Part shown: piece by piece, positions 55,708 through 64,000 of the stretch
How the letters are laid out: each line of letters opens with the position of its first letter
Position numbering within the stretch: position 1 is the stretch's first letter
Source of the DNA: Megalopta genalis
Lineage: Eukaryota > Arthropoda > Insecta > Hymenoptera > Halictidae
Direction: 5' to 3'
Assembly: GCF_051020955.1 (NCBI RefSeq)
Contig: NC_135016.1
Location: forward strand, 32,619,131 to 32,683,130
DNA length: 64,000 nucleotides
Position numbers and translations under genes: made by a program
Notes under the pieces: generated by a model
Told to the model about the DNA's origin: nothing
The model's input: only the letters and a program-made list of their open reading frames with translations
The model's database searches: none

Positions 55708-58700
55708 TTATACTTTGCGATATAAGTGATATAGATTCAAATGCAGGCGAAACAAGCGAGTGAGCTTTAAAGCCAAGGGTAACACATGATTTATCTTCAA
55801 ATCAATGGGAAGTAGAAGATTTACCTTCAAATCCATGCGAAACAAATGGTTTAGCTTCAAATACTTGTGATATACATAATTTAGCTTCAACTGCATGCGA
55901 AGCAAACGAGTTAGCTTCATATCCAAGTGAAACACATGATTTAGCTTCAAATCAATGCGAAATAGAAGGCTTAGCATCAAATCCATGCGACACAAATTAT
56001 TTAGGTTCACATACTTGCGATATAAGTGATATAGCTTCAAATGCAGGCGAAACAAACGAGTGATCTTCAAATCCAAGGGTAACACATGATTTAACTTCAA
56101 ATCAATGCGAAGAAGAAGGCTTAGCATCAAATCCATGCAACACAAATTATTTAGCTTCATATACTTGCGGTATAAGTGATATAGATTCAAATGCATGCGA
56201 AACAAACGAGTTGGCTTCAAATCCAAGCGAAACACATGATTTAGCTTCAAATAAATGCGAAATAGAAGGCTTAGCATCAAATCCATACGACACAAATTAT
56301 TTAGCTTCATATACATGCGATATAAGTGATATAGCTTCAAATGCAGGCGAAACAAACGAGTGAGCTTTAAATCCAAGCGTAACACATGATTTAACTTCAA
56401 ATCAATGGGAAGTAGAAGATTTACCTTCAAATCCATGCGAAGCAAATGGTTTAGCATCAAATACTTGTGATATACATGATTTAGCTGCAACTGCCTGCGA
56501 AACAAACGAGTTGGCTTCAAATCCAAGCGAAACACATGATTTAGCTTCAAATAAATGCGAAATAGAAGGGTTAGCATCAAATCCATGCGACACAAATTAT
56601 TTAGCTTCATATACTTGCGATATAAGTGATATAGCTTCAAATGCAGGCGAAGCAAACGAGTGATATTCAAATCCAAGCGTAACACATGTTTTAACTTCAA
56701 ATCAATGCGAAGTAAAAGATTTAGGTTCAAATACATGCGAAACAAATGGTTTATCTTCAAATACTTGTGATATACATGATTTTGCTTTAGCTGCATGAGA
56801 AACAAGCGATTTAGCTTCACACTCAAGGGAAACTCATGATTTAACTTCAAATCAATGCGAAGAAGAAGGCTTAGCATCAAATCCATGCAACACAAATTAT
56901 TTAGCTTCGTATACTTGCGATATAAGTGATATAGATTCAAATGCAGGCGAAACAAGCGAGTGAGCTTTAAATCCAAAGGTAACACATGATTTAACTTCAA
57001 ATCAATGGGAAGTAGAAGACTTACCTTCAAATCCATGCGAAACAAATGGTTTAGCTTCAAATACTTGTGATATACATGATTTAGCTTCAACTGCATGCGA
57101 AACAAACGAGTTAGCATCAAATCCAAGCGAAACACATGATTTAGCTTCAAATCAATGCGAAGAAGAAGGCTTAGCATCAAATCCATGCAATACAAATTAT
57201 TTAGCTTCTTATACATGCGATATAAGTGATATAGCTTCAAATGCAGGCGAAACAAACTAGTGAGCTTTAAATCCAAGCGTAACACATGATTTAACTTCAA
57301 ATCAATGGGAAGTTGAAGATTTACCTTCAAATCCGTGCGAAACAAATGGTTTAGCTTCAAATACTTGTGATATACATGATTTAGCTTCAACTGCCTGCGA
57401 AACATACGAGTTGGCTTCAAATCCAAGCGAAACACATGATTGAGCTTCAAATAAATGCGAAATAGATGGCTTAGCATCAAATCCATGCGTCACGAATTAT
57501 TTAGCTTCATATACATGCGATATAAGTGATCTAGCTTCAAATGCAGGCGATACAAACCAGTGATCTTCAAATCCAAGCGTAACACATGATTTAACTTTAA
57601 ATCAATGCGAAGTAGAAGAATTAGGTTCAAATACATGCGAAACAAATGGTTTTGCTTCAAATACTTGTGGTATACATGATTTTGCTTCAGCAGCATGCGA
57701 AACAAACGAGTTAGCTTCAAATCCAAGCGAAACACATGATGTAGCTTCAAATCAATGCGAAATATAAGGCTTAGCATCAAATCCATGCGACACAAATTAT
57801 TTAGCTTCTTATACTTGCGATATAAGTGATATAGATTCAAATGCAGGCGAAACAAGCGAGTGAGATTTAAATCCAAGAGTAACACATGATTTAACTTCAT
57901 ATCAATGCGAAGTAGAAGATTTAGGTTCAAATACATGCGAAACAAATGGTTTATCTTCAAATTCTTGTGATATACATGATTTTGCTTTAGCTGCATGTGA
58001 AACAAGCGATTTACCTTCACACTCAAGGGAAACACATGATTTAACTTCAACTCAATGCAAAGAAGTAGGCTTAGCATCAAATCCATGCGAGACATATTAT
58101 TTAGCTTCTTATACTTGCGATATAAGTGATATAGCTTCAAATGCAGGCGAAACAAACAAGTGAGCTTTAAATCCAAGCCTAACACATGATTTAACTTCAA
58201 ATCAATGGCAAGTAGAAGATTTACCATCAAATCCATGCGAAACAAATGGTTTAGCTTTAAATACTTGTGATATACATGATTTAGATTCAATTACCTGCGA
58301 AACAAACGAGTTGGCTTCAAATCCAAGCGAAACACATGATTTAGCTTCAAATCAATGCGAAATAGAAGGCTTAACATAAAATCCATGCGACACAAATTAT
58401 TTAGCTTCATATACTTGCGATATAAGTGATATAGCTTCAAATGCAGGCGAAACAAACGAGTGATATTCAAATCCTAGCGAAACACATTATTTAGCTTCAA
58501 ATCAATGCGGTGTAGCAGATTTAGGTTCAAATAGATGCGAAACAAATGGTTTAGATTCAAATACTTGTGATATACATGATTTAGCTGCAACTGCATGCGA
58601 AACAAACGAGTTATCTTCAAATCCAAGCGAAACACATGATTTAGCTTCAAATAAATGCGAAATAGAAGGGTTAGCATCAAATCCATGCGACACAAATTAT

Positions 58701-60105
58701 TTAGCTTCATATACATGCGATATAAGTGATATAGCTTCAAATGCAGGCGAAACAAAAGAGTGATATTCAAATCCAAGCGTAACACATGATTTAACTTCAA
58801 ATCAATGCGAAGTAGAAGATTTAGGTTCAAATACATGCGAAGCAAATGGTTTAGCATCAAATACTTGTGATATACATGATTTAGCTGCAACTGCCTGCGA
58901 AACAAACGAGTTGGCTTCAAATCCAAGCGAAACACATGATTCAGCTTCAAATAAATGCGAAATAGAAGGGTTAGCATCAAATCCATGCGACACAAATTAT
59001 TTAGCTTCATGTACTTGCGATATAAGTGATATAGCTTCAAATGCAGGCGAAGCAAACGAGTGATATTCAAATCCAAGCGTAACACATGTTTTAACTTCAA
59101 ATCATTGCGAAGTAGAAGATTTAGTTTCAAATACATGCGAAACAAATGGTTTAGCTTCAAATACTTGTAATATACATGATTAATCTTTAACTGCATGCGA
59201 AACAAACGAGTTAGCTTCAAATACAAGCGAAACACATGATTTAGCTTCAAATCAATGCGAAATAGAAGGCTTAGCATCATATCCATGCGACACATATTAT
59301 TTAGCTTCATATACTTGCGATATAAGTGATATAGCTTCAAATGCAGGCGAAACAAACGAGTGATCTTCAAATCCAAGGGTAAAACTTGATTTATCTTCAA
59401 ATCAATGCGGTGTAGCAGATTTAGGTTCAAATAGATGCGAAACAAATGGTTTAGATTCAAATACTTGTGATATACATGATTTAGCTGCAACTGCATGCGA
59501 AACAAACGAGTTATCTTCAAATCCAAGCGAAACACATGATTTAGCTTCAAATAAATGCGAAATAGAAGGGTTAGCATCAAATCCATGCGACACAAATTAT
59601 TTAGCTTCATATACATGCGATATAAGTGATATAGCTTCAAATGCAGGCGAAACAAAAGAGTGATATTCAAATCCAAGCGTAACACATGATTTAACTTCAA
59701 ATCAATGCGAAGTAGAAGATTTAGGTTCAAATACATGCGAAGCAAATGATTTAGCATCAAATACTTGTGATATACATGATTTAGCTGCAACTGCCTGCGA
59801 AACAAACGAGTTGGCTTCAAATCCAAGCGAAACACATGATTTAGCTTCAAATAAATGCGAAATAGAAGGGTTAGCATCAAATCCATGCGACACAAATTAT
59901 TTAGCTTCATATACTTGCGATATAAGTGATATAGCTTCAAATGCAGGCGAAGCAAACGAGTGATATTCAAATCCAAGCGTAACACATGTTTTAACTTCAA
60001 ATCAATGCGAAGTAGAAGATTTAGTTTCAAATACATGCGAAACAAATGGTTTATCTTCAAATACTTGTGATATACATGATTTTGCTTTAGCTGCATGAGA
60101 AACAA
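55708..60105 (-). other. Two long open frames (592 and 543 codons), judged non-coding
   Basis: Open minus-strand frames at 55708-57486 and 58474-60105 lie in the indel-free part of HOR block 5. Their length reflects the lack of frame-shifting indels there. A second minus frame with the cycle FEAKPFVSHG is open in 63-codon pieces inside them. Two simultaneously open frames in the same DNA are expected from a ten-codon satellite. Confidence 0.78.
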
Positions 60106-63100
60106 GCGATTTAGCTACACACTCAAGGGAAACACATGATTTAACTTCAAATCAATGCGAAGAAGAAGGCTTAGCATCAAATCCATGCAACACAAATTAT
60201 TTAGCTTCATATACTTGCGGTATAAGTGATATAGATTCAAATGCAGGCGAAACAAGCGAGTGAGCTTTAAATCCAAGGGTAACACATGATTTAACTTCAA
60301 CTCAATGGGAAGTAGAAGACTTACCTTCAAATCCATGCGAAACAAATGCTTTAGCTTCAAATACTTGTGATATACATGATTTAGCTTCAACTGCCTGCGA
60401 AACATACGAGTTGGCTTCAAATCCAAGCGAAACACATGATTGAGCTACAAATAAATGCGAAATAGATGGCTTAGCATCAAATCCATGCGTCACGAATTAT
60501 TTAGCTTCATATACATGCGATATAAGTGATCTAGCTTCAAATGCAGGCGAAACAAACGAGTGATCTTCAAATCCAAGCGTAACACATGATTTAACTTCAA
60601 ATCAATGCGAAGTAGAAGAATTAGGTTCAAATACATGCGAAACAAATGGTTTTGCTTCAAATACTTGTGGTATACATGATTTTGCTTCAGCAGCATGCGA
60701 AACAAACGAGTTGGCTTCAAATCCAAGCGAAACACATGATTTAGCTTCAAATCAATGCGAAATATAAGGCTTAGCATCAAATCCATGCGACACAAATTAT
60801 TTAGCTTCTTATACTTGCGATATAAGTGATATAGATTCAAATGCAGGCGAAACAAGCGAGTGAGATTTAAATCCAAGAGTAACACATGATTTAACTTCAT
60901 ATCAATGCGAAGTAGAAGATTTAGGTTCAAATACATGCGAAACAAATGGTTTATCTTCAAATTCTTGTGATATACATGATTTTGCTTTAGCTGCATGAGA
61001 AACAAGCGATTTACCTTCACACTCAAGGGAATCACATGATTTAACTTCAACTCAATGCGAAGAAGAAGGCTTAGCATCAAATCCATGCGAGACATATTAT
61101 TTAGCTTCTTATACTTGCGATATAAGTGATATAGCTTCAAATGCAGGCGAAACAAACGAGTGAGCTTTAAATCCAAGCGTAACACATGATTTAACTTCAA
61201 ATCAATGGGAAGTTGAAGATTTACCTTCAAATCCGTGCGAAACAAATGGTTTAGCTTCAAATACTTGTGATATACATGATTTAGCTTCAACTGCATGCGA
61301 AACAAACGAGTTGGCCTCAAATCCAAGCGAAACACATGATTTAGCTTCAAATAAATGCGAAATAGAAGGCTTAGCATCAAATCCATGCGACACAAATTAT
61401 TTTGCTTCATATACATGCGATATAAGTGATATAGCTTCAAATGCAGGCGAAACAAACAAGTGAGCTTTAAATCCAAGCCTAACACATGATTTAAATTCTA
61501 ATCAATGCGAAGTAGAAGATTTAGGTTCAAATACATGCGAAACAAATGGTTTAACTTCAAATACTTGTGATATACATGATTTAGCTGCAACTGCATGCGA
61601 AACAAACGAGTTATCTTCAAACCCAAGCGAAACACATTATTTAGCTTCTAATCAGTGCAAAATAGAAGGCTTAGCATCAAATCAATGCGACACAAATTAT
61701 TTGGCTTCATATACTTACGATATAAGTGATATAGCTTCAAATGCAGGCGAAACAAACAAGTGAGCTTTAAATCCAAGCGTAACACATGATTTAACTTCAA
61801 ATCAATGGGAATTAGAAGATTTAAATTCAAATCCATGCGAAACAAATGGTTTAACTTCAAATACTTGTGCTATACATGATTTTGCTTCAGCTGCATGCGA
61901 ATCAAACGATTTAGCTTCACACCCAAGGGAAACACATGATTTAACTTCAAATCAATGCGAAGAAGAAGGCTTAGCATCAAATCCATGCAACACAAATTAT
62001 TTAGCTTCATATACTTGCGGTATAAGTGATATAGAATCAATTGCAGGCGAAACAAGCGAGTGAGCTTTAAATCCAAGGGTAACACATGATTTAACTTCAA
62101 ATCAATGGGAAGTAGAAGACTTACCTTCAAATCCATGCGAAACAAATGGTTTAGCTTCAAATACTTGTGATATACATGATTTAGCTTCAACTGCCTGCGA
62201 AACATACGAGTTGGCTTCAAATCCAAGCGAAACACATGATTGAGCTTCAAATAAATGCGAAATAGATGGCTTAGCATCAAATCCATGCGTCACGAATTAT
62301 TTAGCTTCATATACATGCGATATAAGTGATCTAGCTTCAAATGCAGGCGATACAAACGAGTGATCTTCAAATCCAAGCGTAACACATGATTTAACTTTAA
62401 ATCAATGCGAAGTAGAAGAATTAGGTTCAAATACATGCGAAACAAATGGTTTTGCTTCAAATACTTGTGGTATACATGATTTTGCTTCAGCAGCATGCGA
62501 AACAAACGAGTTGGCTTCAAATCCAAGCGAAACACATGATGTAGCTTCAAATCAATGCGAAATATAAGGCTTAGCATCAAATCCACGCGACACAAATTAT
62601 TTAGCTTCTTATACTTGCGATATAAGTGATATAGATTCAAATGCAGGCGAAACAAGCGAGTGAGATTTAAATCCAAGAGTAACACATGATTTAACTTCAT
62701 ATCAATGCGAAGTAGAAGATTTAGGTTCAAATACATGCGAAACAAATGGTTTATCTTCAAATTCTTGTGATATACATGATTTTGCTTTAGCTGCATGTGA
62801 AACAAGCGATTTACCTTCACACTCAAGGGAAACACATGATTTAACTTCAACTCAATGCAAAGAAGTAGGCTTAGCATCAAATCCATGCGAGACATATTAT
62901 TTAGCTTCTTATACTTGCGATATAAGTGATATAGCTTGAAATGCAGGCGAAACAAACTAGTGAGCTTTAAATCCAAGCGTAACACATGATTTAACTTCAA
63001 ATCAATGGGAAGTTGAAGATTTACCTTCAAATCCGTGCGAAACAAATGGTTTAGCTTCAAATACTTGTGATATACATGATTTAGCTTCAACTGCATGCGA

Positions 63101-63270
63101 AACAAACGAGTTGGCTTCAAATCCAAGCGAAACACATGATTTAGCTTCAAATAAATGCGAAATAGAAGGCTTAGTATCAAATCCATGCGACACAAATTAT
63201 TTAGATTCATATACTTGCGATATAAGTGATATAGCTTCAAATGCAGGCGAAACAAACAAGTGAGCTTTAA
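57301..63270 (+). repeat. Three-copy HOR block (offsets 3,000 and 4,800)
   Basis: A block beginning with GTGCGAAAC or CATGCGAAAC M10 variants at 57301 recurs at 60301 and 62101, each extending roughly 800 bp. The 60240-61470 stretch matches 62040-63270 at 1,800. Private forms include CACGAATTATTTAGC, AGTGATCTAGC, GAAATATAAGGCTTAGC and AAATTCTTGTGATATAC. The block at 57541 shares GGCGATACAAAC with 62341 but not with 60541, so the 57.3- and 62.1-kb copies are closer. Confidence 0.85.
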
Positions 63271-63905
63271 ATCCAAGCCTAACACATGATTTAACTTCAA
63301 ATCAATGGGAATTAGAAGATTTAAATTCAAATCCATGCGAAACAAATGGTTTAACTTCAAATACTGGTGCTATACATGATTTTGCTTCAGCTGCATGCGA
63401 AACAAACGATTTAGCTTCACACCCAAGGGAAACACATGGTTTAGCTCCAAATCAATGCGAAATAGATGGCTTAGTATCAAATCCATGCGACACAAATTAT
63501 TTAGATTCATATACTTGCGATATAAGTGATATAGCTTCAAATGCAGGCGAAACAAACAAGTGAGCTTTAAATCCAAGCCTAACACATGATTTAACTTCAA
63601 ATCAATGGCAAGTAGAAGATTTACCATCAAATCCATGCGAAACAAATGGTTTAGCTTTAAATACTTGTGATAAACATGATTTAGATTCAACTACCTGCGA
63701 AACAAACGAGTTGGCTTCAAATCCAAGCGAAACACATGATTTAGCTTCAAATCAATGCGAAATAGAAGGCTTAGCATAAAATCCATGCGACACAAATTAT
63801 TTAGCTTCATATACTTGCGATATAAGTGATATAGCTTCAAATGCAGGCGAAACAAACGAGTGATATTCAAATCCTAGCGAAACACATTATTTAGCTTCAA
63901 ATCAA
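58130..63905 (+). repeat. 5,400-bp-spaced HOR copy pair
   Basis: About 375 bp at 58130-58505 matches 63530-63905. Shared features are CAATGGCAAGTAG, AGCATAAAATCC or ACATAAAATCC in M5, and ATCCTAGCGAAACACATTA in M8. Divergence begins at about 58508/63908. Confidence 0.8.
58493..60052 (+). repeat. 900-bp tandem duplication
   Basis: About 660 bp at 58493-59152 recurs at 59393-60052, offset 900 (three HORs). Shared forms include GCGGTGTAGCAGATTTAGG, GAAGGGTTAGCATC and AACAAAAGAGTGATATTC. A shorter relative of the GCGGTGTAGCAGATTTAGG segment lies at about 54601-54720. Confidence 0.9.
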
Positions 63906-64000
63906 TGCAAAGTAGAAGGCTTAGCATCATATCCATGCGACACATATTATTTAGCTTCATATACTTGCGATATAAGTGATATAGCTTCAAATGCAGGCGA

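Larger units (their letters stand above)
1..64000 (+). repeat. Continuous satellite array of a 30-bp monomer
   Basis: The entire window is built from 30-bp units sharing a core near GATTTAGCTTCAAATCCATG, followed by CGAAACA. The consensus is about 37% GC. All units read in the same direction; I see no inversion and no unrelated insertion. Monomers differ mainly in the first six bases (CATGAT, AATGGT, AACGAG, GAAGGC, AATTAT, AGTGAT) and in the bases around the conserved GCGA. The array is open at both ends: it starts at the first base of an M1 monomer and stops inside an M7. This architecture is typical of eukaryotic satellite DNA. I do not recognise the family. No gene, RNA gene, transposon or regulatory site could be supported anywhere in it. 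Confidence 0.97.
42231..64000 (+). repeat. 300-bp higher-order repeat block 5
   Basis: Ten-monomer HOR organisation resumes at about 42231 and continues to the window end. Subfamilies A and B alternate, and many adjacent stretches are recent copies at multiples of 150 or 300 bp. From about 55712 (a one-base insertion, ACTTTGCGA) to 64000 the 30-bp phase is unbroken for over 8 kb. Eight units share one single-base deletion in M9 (CATGATTAAC). The array runs off the right edge. Confidence 0.92.

Noticed and set aside
7348..63193. 63-codon minus-strand frames with an FEAKPFVSHG-like cycle
   Set aside because: They recur every few hundred bases between fixed HOR stop positions and are shadows of the satellite, in a different frame from the longer open frames.
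5661..63690. Leucine/lysine-rich repetitive proteins on the minus strand as real genes
   Set aside because: The frame is open by default in a stop-free ten-codon repeat. Starts and ends are arbitrary point variants, indels shift it, variation is not concentrated in third positions, and no unique domain or flank exists.
1..64000. CRISPR array (30-bp near-identical repeats)
   Set aside because: There are no unique spacers: the variable bases between conserved cores recur in fixed order every 150 or 300 bp. There is no leader or cas gene, and the conserved and variable parts together are only 30 bp.
1..64000. Tandem DNA-binding or structural protein repeats (TAL-effector-like, leucine-rich repeat, ankyrin)
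   Set aside because: A ten-residue unit is far shorter than those repeats (about 20-35 residues), and their conserved residues are not seen.
1..64000. Telomeric repeat or CENP-B box
   Set aside because: No short G-rich telomere-type unit occurs, and I found no match to the CENP-B core (TTCG, four bases, A, two bases, CGGG) in the consensus monomers. A motif search of every unit was not possible.
1..64000. tRNA, rRNA or other RNA genes and promoters
   Set aside because: No cloverleaf, rRNA-like or promoter-like stretch stands out from the 30-bp pattern. AT-rich strings such as TGATATA recur in every unit and so have no locating value.

Overview
The whole 64 kb window is one uninterrupted tandem-repeat (satellite) array. 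I find no protein gene, RNA gene or mobile element that I can support. The base unit is a 30-bp monomer, about 37% GC by consensus, with a core close to GATTTAGCTTCAAATCCATG followed by CGAAACA. Every copy I could read is in the same orientation. Both window edges fall inside the array, so it is larger than 64 kb. A pure satellite of this size with nested higher-order repeats (HORs) points to a eukaryotic chromosome, such as a centromeric, pericentromeric or other heterochromatic block. I do not recognise the family and cannot name the organism.

The organisation is hierarchical: 30-bp monomer, then about five monomers (150 bp), then ten monomers (a 300-bp HOR, here M1 to M10), then kilobase-scale duplications. 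M1 to M5 pair in order with M6 to M10, so the 300-bp unit looks like a diverged dimer of a 150-bp pentamer.

Layout: 1-2820, 300-bp HOR; 2821-5640, irregular four- and five-monomer repeats; 5641-9553, HOR; 9554-9795, small irregular island; 9796-13022, HOR; 13023-15850, irregular (copy of 2821-5640); 15851-19200, HOR; 19201-42230, a long irregular domain with a loose 150-bp pattern, many small indels and a 3,233-bp tandem duplication; 42231-64000, HOR again with 599/299-, 900-, 1050-, 1350- and 1800-bp shifted copies.

Large duplications tie the blocks together. Segment 1-2163 recurs at 7391-9553, and 2116-6788 recurs at 12328-17001. Thus an A-B arrangement on the left corresponds to A-X-B on the right, with X about 2.8 kb.

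Long open frames exist, chiefly on the minus strand (up to 931 codons). They follow from a 30-bp period (ten codons) whose consensus has no stop in that frame. Frames break at indels, variation ignores codon position, and a methionine codon recurs almost every unit, so I treat them as non-coding. The points most worth following up are the HOR hierarchy, a dyad-symmetric hairpin motif spaced at 150 bp, interleaved HOR subfamilies, and single-indel lineage markers that record how the array has turned over.
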